Shown: positions 1 to 13,264, counted from the first letter of the stretch. The stretch: DNA of 64,000 nucleotides from Pseudisothecium myosuroides (GCA_951799445.1 OX637293.1:19220001-19284000); one strand, 5' to 3'. Numbers and translations: made by a program. Notes: generated from the sequence alone by a model not told the origin.

Positions 1-349
1 TCCAAATGATTTGAAATCTTTAAGCATGTAGCCAACTTGTTTAGGAAAATGGATTCAAAGAAGCACCACCATTTTGGACATTTTTTTATACAAATGTGAC
101 CTTGTGAAGTGCAGCTACCCTGATTTTCGCGAGAACAAAAAAAGGATTTTTGCCAATTCAAATGCTAATATCTTCCAATCCGCATGGTGGAAAATTCTGA
201 AATTTTTTCCACATCTTTTAAAACTAGTTTACTGTAAGATCCTATGGTTACATGTGTCAAAAAAGTTTTTTTCAAAAATTTGGTACTTGTACTTAAAGTG
301 GCAATTTTTGAGTGTTTTTGCTGAAAAAATAGTCATGGAACTCTAGAGG
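1..349 (-). mobile_element. Partial TTAA-type element, subfamily A
   Basis: Reverse-orientation end of the element seen complete at 22606-23541 and 16929-17993. The shared internal sequence is clear on the minus strand (AAACTAGTTT then the fibre of A-rich sequence around the TGGTGGAAAATTC segment). It ends in a mutated inverted repeat, CTCTAGAGG, followed by TTAA at 350-353. The other end lies before the window. No coding capacity is visible. Confidence 0.75.
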
Positions 350-353
350 TTAA

Positions 354-620
354 TCAACTTGTCGTGTTGTTCTAAAATTGTTAAATCAGAACTCTATGGT
401 TATCAGCCAAAATTTTAAGCTACAATATATTAATTGATTTTAGGAAATTTTTGAATTTTTAAAATTGGGATGAAAACCAAACCTGATAAGCTTCCTTTCA
501 TTAGTTGGATACAAATTCAAAAAAAATTCATTTTTATGACTAAAATTCAGACAAAGAGAAAAGTGCAAAAGTTGTCAAACTACACTACAAAGTGATTGTG
601 AGTCGAGTGTTTCCTTTTAG
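354..620. repeat. Fragment of AT-rich repeat family D
   Basis: Similar by eye to 22390-22600, 44500-44770, 59830-60060 and 61490-61700. Shared landmarks are TCAACTTGT, CACTCCATGGTTATCA-like sequence, GATAAGCTTCCTT and the tract ending in TTTTTATGACTAAAAT. Non-coding in all copies. I do not recognise the family. Confidence 0.65.
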
Positions 621-1354
621 ATAGTGATCAAGGATAAGGTATGGTCAAATAATCTATCATATTGTATCTAAGGTCACTTATAAGGGGTGTTAAAAAAGTG
701 CTTTACTTTTGATTTTAGGTCATATATAAGATCAAATTGTGTTATTTCATACAATTCACATTTTTGCCCATATGGTCAATTTCATTAAAATGGTGGTATT
801 AATGAACTTTGGCGCTTTTATAATTTAGAACGACTGTTTTGAAATCTATACCTATCCTAGATGTTTCAAAATGCCCTATCTAAATGATTCTCAATGTACG
901 TGTTTTTTCCTAAAATTATTGAAAGACACAACTTCACCTTTAGGAAGGATAAGAAATACCAACCTTTTGAAGTTTACCTACATTAAATTTGCAATTGGTA
1001 GAAAATTTCACTCTAGAAATTTAGAAGGATGTTTATGGACATGTATCCCATGGTGGAATATATTAGGAAATAAATAGAGATGGAGACTTTGACCTTGCTT
1101 TGAGTACAAGTATTTTGAAGTAGTTTTGGGTCTCAAATCACCACAATATTTTAGGAATTAAGGGTTAAGAAATAACAATGTGAACTTTGACTTTGACAAA
1201 ATGACCTTAGGAAATGCAACTCGACTCATAATACAAAAGAAAGATTTCTTACTACTAATCATTTGAAACGCCTAAGAAGACATTTTGTGTCCCTTGGATG
1301 AAAGTGAAGCATGGAAAAGCAGTGCCATCATCTACAAGTCTAATTGTTAAAGCT
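621..1354. other. 3' flank of the dead TORNADO1-like copy
   Basis: From about 840 onward this matches 27.7-28.17 kb, the 3' flank of the intact paralogue, for example around ATCCCATGGTGGAATAT. The similarity shows that the duplication extends beyond the coding region. No gene is seen here; the short open frame near 871-1077 is not conserved in the other copy. Confidence 0.6.
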
Positions 1355-1482
1355 CTATTTAAGTTCAATAATTTCATTGTAATGAATTAAAATGCATTTA
1401 TCACAAATCCAAGCTATAGATCCCCTTAATCTTCTATATCAAACCTTCTTCAATCTAAATATTTCACAAAAGTCTCTCTTAT

Positions 1483-4400
1483 CCCCTAAAGGACCGACGC
1501 TTTTTCCATCAAACAACACTTGAAACTGCCATTTCTATTGCGAAGAGCAAAAAACTTCAAAAATTGTTTTTTTGGAATATCTAACCGTAGGATCTTATAC
1601 TAGACTAGTATAAGTATGTTTGGAAGAAATTTCAGAAACTTTGACCACATGGATTGCAAAATATTTGCATCCAAAGCAAAGAAAAAAAAATTTCTTACAC
1701 CTTCTATGACTAGATTTTTGGCTTTGAATCTTTTTAACTTAAATTTTCTTGTACTATAGATTTTGATTTTTTAACTTTTTATGTTGCATATTTGAGTTGA
1801 GAATATAGGAAAAAAAATTCAGGAAAAAAACACTTAACCCTTTAGTAGTCGAAGTCTTTTGGGAGAGTGAGAAGATTGTGAAAACATGGAAATGGTGTAG
1901 GCGGATTATTACGAAGTGGAATGACAAGGGAGAGGATTAAATCGTAAGATCTTTAGTACGTCCCCTATTGCTGTCAATGAGAACAAGAATTGCTCCGAAA
2001 CGATGTGCCAATTGCGAGATTGTGAGGTTTGACTAAATACTTGGAGCCGTTGACTTCCATGGGCAGTACATTTCATGTTTGTTGTTTCCAGATTTGCATG
2101 GACATCAGAGGTCAGGAAAATTAGCAAAAAATAATCACACTATAGGCAATTATGTGGAGAATGCCAACAACTGCATACAATAGAGAAAGCCCCAGTCGCT
2201 TAGCAAATGGAGACCTTGCAATGTAGACAATGGCGTGACATAGGAAGACAAAGGCCTATTCGGGTAGTTTTGTGCTCAATTCAGGACATGCCCGTGGATT
2301 GGAAAACGTGACAACCATCGGCCTGCCCTGCTGCCCGGTTGTACAGTGCGACGCTGCCTCCTTTAAATAAGACAAGAAAGCTGATGTAAATTTTGTTGTA
2401 CCGGATGTATGAGGTGTCCATATTGTACTACTCTACATATAGTTATAAAGAATTTCATGACAAGAATGCACAGATGGCTGCTCAGAAGACAGAAGTGGAA
2501 CTCGTCATTCTCTTCTGTGTGCACCTTGCATCGGCGAGAATATACGTGTCATACAAAGACAACCCTTTTGCTATGCATAAGATTTAGTAGCTCGATCAAC
2601 ACTCAAGAATTACAGGTAAATCCAACATGATATTACATATGGAAAAAAAGCAGGCTATTGGGACTACACTGAACATGTTATCGGCTAGCAATGCGACATT
2701 CATAAAATACTGTTGCATTGCAACGGGCAGTTGCAAGCCAACGTCAAGTCACAAAAACAGGAACTTCGTCCAATTGTCAGCGATGCCACTACGATGGTCA
2801 TGAAAAAAGAGTGTGATTCTTGGCACATACTTCACTCCGTACTATACGCTCTGTCGATGTCTATGGCCCTGCCAACCAGTAATGGAGATGCAGAGGTCCA
2901 TCACGTACATTGGCAATGGTAACTTCGATTTAGCTGTTCCTTTCCACGAGCTAGCAATTCAGGAGTGCGTAACGCCAGGTATTTTGCTCCACTACGTAGT
3001 GAGTGCATATGAATAGCATGGTCCACTGAGATGGTATTTCAGTCACTAACGTTCCCTCCAGATCGGGCATGTCAGGTATGCTGTGGACATAAGCAGTAAA
3101 TGAAGTGCCTTACCGTAACCAAAGATTAATTGATGTTTGTTCTTAGCTGTGCGGATGTGGAGCGACGCCGAATATGTGCTCATGAGGAAAAATGATCCGG
3201 TACTGAAGGCAAGCAACTAATTTTTTAACACAAAGGAAGGAAAATAACAAGAAAGTCATATGAATCCTAGGAAGGGCAATGCACACGACTGACTTCAGCA
3301 GACGCGACTCTTCACAAGTCACACTAATCAAGTATACTATAAGACTACGAATAGAATCAAGTGCTATTCAACTGTGAAGATTTGTTCATACTCTGTATTC
3401 ATGTGTTTAGGAACAGTTCATGTCATGTCTTTTTATGTGGAAACCAAGAGTGCTGTGCAAGTTTGTTCATTGAAAGCTGATGAATGCAATTGCCGGCGAT
3501 AGTGCTCCTTTGGCATGAGGTAGCCTTCAACAAGCTTCTTGAATTGGTGTGGCGAGTGATCAAGATATACTTGGTTGAGATGCCGTTATATATCCAAGAA
3601 CACTATGAAATAGATGCATTTAGCCTAACTAGAAGTTGAATGTTCACAAAGCTAATCTGTCATGTTATAAGACGTACCAATGTTCAATTAGATGAAAAGT
3701 CAATCTTCTTGAACTAATTATGCACTCTCAAATTACCCACTCTTGAAATTGTACATTGCACATCGTATTTCTTCAGCTGTAAACGCACGGGCACTTCCAA
3801 ATTTCAAGCTCTGAACACATATTAGAGTGCATTTAGAAGCCGATTACTTTCCCATGAGGCAATGCAACTCGAGTGTGAACTTATAAATACATTAGACGAT
3901 GTTAGTACCTCTGTTTCAATAATTTGCAAAAATTTCCAAGGGGATGATGAATCCCCTGAAGTCTTGACGTACAAGCTAACACACAAATCACACAAACACA
4001 CGTCATAGAGGTCCTAAACAAACAGATTTTGTGATCAAAAACGCTAATTTCCAATAGGAAATGAAAAAATATGCATTTGCTGAAACGCACCACACGAAGT
4101 TAAGTTTGTGTTGAGCACCTACTACCACGTATGCACAAAAGTTTTGTATCCACAGACTCTTGCCATTGCCTCTTGAAAACCTACTACCATAGGCACAAAC
4201 CTTTGCACTAATGTACATGCCGTCATTGTTGAAATCTAAAATTTGTAAGCGGGAGCCAATTGGAGCCTTCATAGTACAATATATAACTCGGAGGGTACCA
4301 GAAGCAATGACAAGCCTACAATGCAGGATGTATAGCTAACACACAACGCTTATTACATATCAAAATGGAGCACAACATGTTATGAGTTTTTTACTATTTT

Positions 4401-5616
4401 TTCGAATCCTGTCCGATCGATGATCAAAAGAAGTTCTGTCGAAATATAGAACAACACCGCTTCTTTGTACAACAGAGAAGCATGTCAATGACAAGGAAAA
4501 ACAATCGACATTCTGCCTCGCATGAAGTTTTCCAATTTCTAAGTGTATGCATTCAAGAGTCTGCCAACAATGTCTTGAATTCAAAATTCGAAATGGACGC
4601 ACACTTACAGGAAAGAGACAAGTGTGAGCCTCTCTTGCCTTGTCGCCAACGTTTTCTCCTCTGAAGTTGTCGTACCGCTTTCTCAATTCACTATTATAAG
4701 ACATGTACAAAATTTTATTCAAGGTAGTGACGTAAGCATACGTACAAGTGTTGCTGAATTAGCCATAGCCCAGAATGGAATTTTTTTTTTGATATTTTCG
4801 TTGACTTCAGAGTTCACATGATTGGGCAAACAAAAATTTCAGCATTTCCAGACACCTCTTACCTTTCCCATTTATCCAAAAATATTCCTGTCGTTTCCGG
4901 AAGATCGCTTCTCTATTTCGGGTACACAACTGTTGCACCTATCTCTACAAAAAAGTGTGGATGAAAAAACGTCACAGCCTGCAAGATACATAAGTTCTAC
5001 TTTGTGCATTGTTCAAAATATGGACGCCGGCGCGTTAAGGGGTTAATTTTCACTCATTAAAAAATTGTTCAGCAGAAGTAGGTTCAAGAATGAAGGGAAG
5101 ACAAAACCATTAATAACTCTAAGATGGAGTTGAAACAAAATAATCTCAACGGTGAGATTGTTCTAGCAAACAAATTTAACCATGTCCAACAATTTTTTTT
5201 GGAAAATTGTAAAAATTGCATTCAAAAATGAATCTTATAGGTTATTTTTTCAAGAAGATGCTTAGATTGCCCGAAAAACTAAGATTGTCCATAATTTTTT
5301 CCATCACAAGTCCAAATTGAATGAATCAAAGCTTCACGTGTAGACAAAAATATAATATTTTAGGAAAAAAAAATTTAATTTTTTTTTTGACTTTTTGTGA
5401 TTTTTTTTGGCTGCCCGCCAATCTCCGTTTTTGGCTTATTGTGCCATAATTTTTGCTCCCGGGCACCGATTTAAATAAAAAATTATATATATTCACGAAG
5501 CTCTTGCAAAATTAGACAACCTAAAAAAATTCCAAAATTTTTTACTACAAATTGAGACAATAGGAACCTACCCGGACCCAAATTGTCCCCTGAGGGGACA
5601 AATGGTCCTTTAGGGG
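1483..5616. mobile_element. 4.1-kb TTAT-flanked element in exon 3 of the dead copy
   Basis: The left end CCCCTAAAGGACC follows TTAT (1479-1482) and the right end GGTCCTTTAGGGG precedes TTAT (5617-5620). The intact paralogue has a single TTAT at 28295-28298 at the same place in exon 3, so this is a clean insertion with a 4-bp target duplication. The outer parts (1483-1833 and 5047-5616) match elements at 43625-44483 and 52962-53871. The middle is a second, nested insertion. A hairpin TTGTCCCC-TGA-GGGGACAA lies just inside the right end (about 5583-5601). No transposase was recognised. Confidence 0.88.
1838..5042. mobile_element. 3.2-kb TTAA-flanked insertion nested in the 4.1-kb element
   Basis: TTAA at 1834-1837 and 5043-5046 interrupt sequence that is continuous in the related element at 43625-44483. 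The ends are only weakly inverted: CCCTTTAGTAGTCG on the left and, read inward from the right, CCCCTTAACGCGCC. The interior is visibly more GC-rich than its host and resembles nothing else in the window. Open frames are short (the longest is 120 codons, 4722-4360 minus) and I recognise no domain, so it may carry captured host DNA or a decayed transposase. Confidence 0.65.
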
Positions 5617-8600
5617 TTATTTTGACACTTGGGCTCCAAAAACTCTTGAAGCCACCTTTGTGCTTTGGCTTGGTCGTCAATTGAGATCCTTGAATGTTTC
5701 TTGACATCACTTGGCCAGGATTCCAAAGTTGTAGTAGGGAGTCGATAATCCAAAAAACCATGCATGTCAAGAATCAAGGCTGCAAAAGTGCCTCCATCAC
5801 TAAAATCAAGTACCATTGTACCCATTCCACAAGCAACATAGGCACCAATCTTCAATCCCCAAGCTACCATTGCAAGAAATTTCCTTGTGTGTCATTGCAA
5901 ACAACCTTCTTGATTTGTGACCTCGTGGAATCCGTGTATACTTTCACACATGAGGTGAAGTTGGATTCTATCAAGGTCAGGCACCGATCGTGTCAAAAGC
6001 TTCCTTTTTCCAAATTCACAAAGATAGGCCAGTTTGAGAATTTGTGATTTTGCATCTCCACAGAGAATGCCATCAAGTCATCAATCTTTTGAACACACCT
6101 CAAGCAATAACTCCCCTTGCATGTTTTGAATACCATACTCTAGATTTTGTATCAAATGCACACATCATCCAATTTTGACATTGTCTCTTTGTGACATTTG
6201 TCCAATTTGGACATTGTATCTTTGTGATGTTCAGAATGTTCTCTTCTCATGTCATCTAACTTCTCATCCAAAGGTCCATATACAAGTCTCCAAGGCATTT
6301 GCCAAAGGAAAGTGGTTGATAAACGACCCTTATCAATGCTGGAGTTGGATTCATCATTTTGGATCATAGTTCCTAAAGATTGGATTTTCTTCTAACAATC
6401 TTGTAGGTCACACAATTGCCTTTTTAAAAGATTTTTCCATGACAAGCTTCCCAACAAAGTACTCACGTTGTCATAGCCAATGCCCAAAACATGACTTCCA
6501 ATTGTGTGTAGCATCTAGACCAATCTTTATAACCTTTGCTTCTAAGTCTTTCACTTGGACACATTGATTCTTGCGGTCCTTTGCATTGATGAACCTCCTC
6601 ACACACAAAGGACGCAAAATGTCCTAACAAGACAAACTCCAACACAATCCAATGTGGAATCTTCTTCGAGAAGTTTGATGTGTATGACGATTCTGTTGTC
6701 AAAAAATTCCAACATTTGATGGGATCTTAGAAGGATGTTGATGTCCCAATGATGGAATTGAAGAATGACTTCAGCACCATCACTTATGAACTTGATAACA
6801 TCTCAAAACACCTCGTAAATATTTTGGGATTCTTACTTTGAAGCTTCTTAAAGAAAGAAACTTGTAGAATATATCGACAAAATGAAATACATATCAAATC
6901 AATGAGAAGAAAGTGATTATAATATTCAAATTATTTGATTTATATTTGACTAATCTTCACATCTAAACTAAACTATTAAAGAATAAAGTTTGTGTAGCAA
7001 ATTGTCATTGAAAATGAAATTGATATTTTTTAAATAATTACCGTCATGAATGACTGTTGCAGTTTATAAAAAATTATAATTTGTATACAATCCTGGTTGT
7101 ATCATATTTGGATTATTGTGAAGTAGATTATTCAACTACAATGAATAAATTTTATAAATCAAATAAAAACATGAAGGTACATGATACTTATAGTTTTCAT
7201 TACTAAAATAATTCATAAGCATTACCTTGAGGCGTGTAAAAAATCTAGGAGTCAACTTGGTTTTGACTCCATCTTTGCAAGCCAATCTTCTCCCAACATA
7301 CTTCAAGCTTGTGGGTTCATAAGTGGTGGACCAACTCAAAGTATTGTGTTTGTCTTTCAAAGTTGATGGTATCATAAGGCTACTAGCATCTTGCTCATAG
7401 CATATGTGTAGTTTGATCATCATGCCCAAGATGGTATCAAATTGCTTCTCCATGTCTCCTTGACCTTCCATAGGATTCAATATCAAACGCTTCATATATT
7501 CCATAGATATGATCCTATTGGCCGAAATCATCTCCAATTCGCAATCCACAATTGTACATTGGTGTAGGAATTGTCCAATGATATGTTGGCAAAACCAATG
7601 GGGATTGGTAATGACAACTCCTTCTTTCTCATTGTAGATGATGTGCCCTCCATCATTCAAAGATATGGCTACAAACTCCCTCTTCCTTTGTGCAAGCTCA
7701 TGGTCCACATCATTCAACTCCTCCTCTTCCTTGCACATGCGTTCACAAAAATCTTCTCACTTCAAGAACAGTCGTTTTGATTGGTCCGCATTCCATAATG
7801 CCACCAAGCATTGCACTTCCTCACATGCCCTTATGGTCTTGGGCAATCTCTCTAACAATCACTTCATGTGCAATTTCATGAAATCAAACACCATACAAGC
7901 ATGAGATACATCCCTCCCATCCACCTTGAATACGAACTTGTCTTCATCAAACTCAAGTACCTCTTGGAATTGAGATTTCAATTGTATAACCTCATCATTA
8001 GATGCGTGCTGCAAATGCTTGATCATCTTTCCAATAGTCAAAATGTGTCATCACTATTGACACATGCGGCCAATAGGAAAGAGAGCGCCTTGTATTGGAA
8101 GCAATGAATCGCAACCAAGATTCAAGTTCCAATTTTATGTTGGATGGACATCTCCTTTTTTGAGGGAGTGGATTGCTTCATTGGATTGCACATGAGCAAA
8201 AACATTGATGAACTTCCGTCAGCTGAGAGATTGGGCATGACTAATTTATGAAAAAAGTGATAGTTGGTTTGACCTGCCATGTTCCAACTGACAATGCCAA
8301 TGCCATCGCATAATACACTCTCCACTTCAATGCCATGGGTACGTTCTAGTGGCATGTCTTTTGTTGACACTTTTTGTGTAGAAGACGTTTTGAATGCATT
8401 TTGTATTTTTTCCCTTATCTATGATCGGTTTGGAATTTCATCTTTTCTTTGGAATTCCTTTAGTTGCTTCATAGACATTTGCAATCTTGTTTTCCTTGTT
8501 AAAAAGTAGAGAAGAATAAGCAAGCTCAGATTTGAAAATGAAATTTATACATTTTTTAGGATGTATTGATGACATTCAATTACCGCCTAAAGTCTTGAAG

Positions 8601-8702
8601 AGTTTTGATGACCAACATAATACCAAAACATTATTTGGCCAGACAAGTTAAAGTCCCTTTGTTTACTACTTTCATCAATATGATTTTATAATAGACAGGG
8701 GC

Positions 8703-8705
<3 letters not shown>

Positions 8706-8780
<75 letters not shown>
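8706..8780. repeat. (AT)n microsatellite in intron 1
   Basis: An uninterrupted AT dinucleotide run of about 75 bp in intron 1 of the dead TORNADO1-like copy. The equivalent intron of the intact gene (near 31390) has no such run, so it expanded after duplication. Confidence 0.97.
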
Positions 8781-8782
<2 letters not shown>

Positions 8783-9415
8783 TCTAAAGATTTTAGAATC
8801 AAAATCCTTATTAATTGCAAGCCCATGGAATTAAACTTCAAATGAAAGTTCATTTCAAATGTCAAGGTTAAAAAAGTGGCAAAAATCAAGTATTATTATT
8901 CAAACACTTATTTAAAAATGAATGGACTCCACAAGTAGCTAAATTTGTTTCTACAATGCATTTGAAACATGATTTGAAGGCATCAAAAAATGTTTCATGT
9001 GAATTAATAGTTTATAATCATGTTTGGAATATGAATTAAATGGAACAATATAAATGAGGGAAAAGAACTCAAATTGGGAATGACTTTGACATTAATTTGA
9101 AAAATGTCAATGATTCTTGTGGTAAGAATGTTCTAGTAATCAAATCATATCTAATGTACTTAAAACATTGGGAATAGGAATTGCAAAAACACTTCATAAT
9201 TACATTCTTGACCAAGAGGCGTGATTCTTGCCCATTGTTAAGCAAAACTCCTTGTAATTGTCTTTTCATTTCCAAATGGAGCAATTCAAAACTTTCTAAA
9301 TGGAGTCAAATCTATTAAAATTTATAAACATTATTCCTTCAATATAATATATTTCTAAAATTTCTCTTAAGTTTGAAATTAGACAAACCTCGTAACTTTT
9401 GAAACACTTACTTAA

Positions 9416-9913
9416 TCCCTAAAGGACCAGGGGGTCATCCAGATTTCCAAAATTGTGAAAATTTATTATAAAATGCAACTTAGAAGAATATTTTAATAAT
9501 GAATTTTAAACAAAAGTTGTAAAGATATGATCCATAGATCACATCCATATGAATAGATCAACAAATACACAAACCAATATTTTACAATAAAATTTGAAGC
9601 CAGAAATTGAAAATTCCTTCTAAAATCAATTATAGACAGAATATTCATGATTTTTACAAGATTTTTTTGTACGTTCAAAATGCTAAGTTTTAATCATAGC
9701 AATTTTTAAAGATTTTTATATGATTTTTTGATCCAAGTCATTTTTGAGGGGTCATTTTTTGAACTGAAAAAGTTATTTTTTGAGGCTAGACCTACTTTTT
9801 GAATATAAGAATCTTTAAAAAAAATGGTGGATGATAAAAACGCATTTTGGTGAGTTTGGAATGTGTTTTCATTCATTCATTGTTCAAAATTTGCACTCAT
9901 GGTTCTTAAGGGG
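9416..9913. mobile_element. 498-bp TTAA-flanked element in intron 1
   Basis: TTAA at 9412-9415 is followed by TCCCTAAAGGACC; the right end AAGGGG is followed by TTAA at 9914-9917. The intron of the intact paralogue has one TTAA at the corresponding site (31808-31811), with flanks that match on both sides, so the element inserted after duplication and duplicated TTAA. It is non-coding and related to subfamily A. Confidence 0.85.
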
Positions 9914-11348
9914 TTAAATGGTATGAAACCTTCACTCATAGAATACAACAATTATTCCTAAATGACTTGTACAGCCATTGAACCTCTAAATGACCGATTC
10001 CATTTTCATATGATTAAACTTTAATATTGAACTCAATGTAATTTTTTCAAATCGTATAGACCAATTGAATTCTAATGTAAATTTTTGGTCACATGAGACT
10101 ATATGCTATCTTATATTGTGAAATATTTCCATTAGTTTTGTAATAAATCATAATTGTCACGAACTTTGAACTAACAAATGACAATAAATTAGTAATTATA
10201 ATAAAAAAAAATTTGTTGCTTTGAAATTTCTTGAAGTTTCTTCAAAAAACATTGGGAAAACTATTTGAATAATTTGTTTTCTTTTTATACCCAAAATATT
10301 GTACGTAATGACCTTCAAGACCAAAATGCCATTGTCAAGCTAAATTTAGCCTCTACAAAATTGATTGGTAAATTTTTGATAATTTTCAAGTGTGAAATAA
10401 TGTTTTTTTGTAGAAAATTATTGTTTGGAATGATTTTGGAGAAAATGAAAACTTTGTGAATTTTAGAAATGTAATGTGTACATCAAACTAACTCAATAAG
10501 ATTGTATATTAGAATAATTTGGTAACTTTACTGCAAATAAAGGATAGAATGAAAAAACAATATTTTGCAAATTAATTTTCAAAATTATTTTTATTTTAAA
10601 AAACAAACATATGCAATATTATGTTGCTTGAATCCTTACGTATGAAGCTTCTAGTTACAATGATTCATTGAATGTTTTGATTTATTCAATGCTTTAAAAT
10701 GGTGTACAAAGAAGACTTATTAGGCTTCATTTTCTATATTATAATCAAAACCAAAAGTGGATACATTGAAAGTTACAAATTAGTTGACCACGATGCATCT
10801 TCTTCAGGGATATGGTGATCTTTAGGAGCAACTAGTTGCCACTCATCATTAGAAAACAATTTTGAGATGCAAAAATCTTTCATTTCATAATTTATATTCC
10901 TTTTGAATATTTGAAACAAATATTTTGATTAGATGTTTCAAAAATTGAAATTCTTAATGCCTAATTTATTTTATGGTGAAAAGAACAGAAAGCCTACAAC
11001 ATACTAGAAGAGTAAACGTTTTGTTGTTAGGAGTTAGTAATTATGTTTTTTAGAGTGAATATAAGATTGTTTTGTGTTGATTAATATATCATGAAATTTT
11101 AGGCCATCAAAAAGTGTGCCCAAATCATACATTGTATTTTTTATATATTGTCAAAATACAATGCTTTGAAGTAGATATGAAAGTTTCACAAAATATACTT
11201 CCAATTTGATTGTATAGATCATTTTGATTAATGGGAATGATAGAAATTATAATTTCTACTAATGGAAACTCTATTTTTTAATGAAGGATATATTTTAATA
11301 TTCAACTTAATTTAATGGGAGACCTTTTAAATCATTGAAGGGTTTGAA

Positions 11349-11351
<3 letters not shown>

Positions 11352-11440
<89 letters not shown>

Positions 11441-11452
11441 GTATATATATAT
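11352..11452. repeat. Second (AT)n microsatellite in intron 1
   Basis: An AT run of about 80 bp continuing into TGTATATG and TATATATATACC variants, just downstream of exon 1 of the dead copy. The homologous place in the intact gene (near 32970) has only a short imperfect TATATC tract. Confidence 0.95.
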
Positions 11453-12667
11453 ACCATATGTTTTTACTATTCACTTCTATCTTAAGCCTCATCTACAATA
11501 TCAATAATAAAATATCTATCTACAAAGCATGAGTATGTATAGCTTACCAGCAAACGGTTCTTCACACAAGAATACTCATCCAAATGTTGGATTGACAATT
11601 GCCATGCTTTGTATAATACTCCACAATTTCATTTTCTTCCTCTTTGATAATGCAAAAAATACATAGTTCACATCCCCCAACTCTTTCAATCCCGTGCTAA
11701 ACAAAACAATGTCTTCAATGTTGTGATTCTCCAAGAGCAAGTCCATCATCGCTCCAAGCACTTTTTAAACACTGATTGCTTTACACATGAAGAAATCAAT
11801 TATCTTTAAAGATTTATTGGTCTTCAAGGCTTCCAAGACAGCTAAAACATTCTCAATCCTTGGTTTATCATGCAAAGATAAATCGTCTACATCCTGCAAA
11901 CCCAATTCTAGTAAGGATGTGTTGCTATGAATCAAGTCAATCAAGGTTTGAATCCCTTCTTTTCCTCCAATTGATTGCCATAATTCAAATTTGATGAGGG
12001 TTGTATTTTGTTGAAGATTATTGTTTCTAGACATTAGCAGATCCAACAACACTTTTAACTCCATGCTATTAGAAATATCATAAGATAGGTCTTCAAGAGA
12101 TTGATTTGAACACAATGCATCTGCTATGCTACTATATCCTCTCGGAATGGCCTTTGGATCAATATATGTCTTATTAGAGACCCTAAGTCTTTTGAAGGAT
12201 GTGCTTGAGGCAAGTATGCCACTTAAATGCTTAAGATGAACATCTAATAATAAATAATAAAATTTCAAGGTTTCAAGTACATTGACAAGGCCTTGAAAGG
12301 GTTTCATGAGTTACTCCATTCCCTCTCTGTCCAACTTCAACATCCGAAGATGTGAGGCACAACAATAATGGACATAAACTCTATAGCCACCTCTTTATCG
12401 AGCTCAACCTTTTCACCGCAAAAATTGAGGCGAAGATATTGAATAGCATTGTTCCCGAGAAGCACACTTGAGACATACTTAGCAAATTGGAGTGCAGAGC
12501 CACCCTAGTAGTTAAGATTGAGTATTCTGAATCTGTTGCCAGACTGGCGGAGTGCATCACCAAATGCTTCCATGTGTTTGCAAGAATCGTCCCCCTCGAG
12601 TACAATGCTTACTCTTTCACGGAATAAAATTTCTGATGAAGCAACTGCCTCCAAAAACTCATGATAA

Positions 12668-13264
12668 GGTATTCATCCTAAATGCACCACTGACCTTAAA
12701 CCGCCATCTTCAGTGCGTGTACATCTCCAAAATCAGTTATGCACCTCTGTGAAAGAAATGCTTTTAGAACTAGACTTTGTTCCTTCATACTTTTGCATAT
12801 AGTATCCAAATGTCACGTTCTTTGGTGCGTTGTAACCTTTTTTCCAACGCACCAAAGTCCTTGCCCAATAAGAATATATAAGAATTTGAACAATCTCACA
12901 GTAGTAACCAGGGCTTTTTTTTCATTTTTTAAGAAGTGCCAAAGTGACGATTTAAAATGTTATAGTGGTGCTCCAAATTTCAACATTCATCCACATATTG
13001 GATAGAAAATATCACATTAGCATATCACATGTCTATAATATGGTTTTCATAAAAAAATTGGCAATTTCATCCAAGATTTTTTTTAATTTGAAGTTTTCTT
13101 GACAATTTCATCCCAAGTTTTTTGGCTTTTTTTTTTGGCTTTTTTTTAGCCAGATTATTTTTTTTTGGTGCAATCTGGCACCAGAAAGCCAAAAAAAAAA
13201 GCCCTGGTAGTAACAGTTGTAATTAGGCACAGTAGCAATTAGTGGCGGTTTGGGAATACCTACC
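12668..13264. mobile_element. GGTA-ended insertion in exon 1 of the dead copy
   Basis: Compared with the intact exon (near 34225-34235), about 600 bp is inserted here. The left end reads ATAA then GGTATTCATCC; the right end read inward is GGTAGGTATTCCC next to TTAA (13265-13268). It contains a perfect 12-bp hairpin CTTTGGTGCGTT/AACGCACCAAAG (about 12820-12858) and a nested hAT-type element. Its ends resemble the GGTAG-ended element at 15730-16081. It is non-coding. Confidence 0.65.
12909..13206. mobile_element. hAT-type miniature element (298 bp)
   Basis: Perfect 8-bp direct repeats GTAGTAAC flank it at 12901-12908 and 13207-13214. The ends are inverted: CAGGGCTTTTTTTT left, AAAAAAAAGCCCTG right. 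An 8-bp duplication with CAGGG ends is typical of the hAT superfamily. It has no transposase, so it is non-autonomous. It is nested inside the GGTA-ended insertion. Confidence 0.92.

Noticed and set aside
7181..8107. Plus-strand open frames opposite TORNADO1-like exons (likewise 30274-30762, 28516-29054)
   Set aside because: Antisense shadows: they fall opposite coding exons and have no independent domain signal.
8686..8889. Open frames rich in alternating Ile-Tyr over AT microsatellites (also 11307-11532)
   Set aside because: They are translations of (AT)n runs that read open in any frame; the repeat is absent from the paralogous intron.
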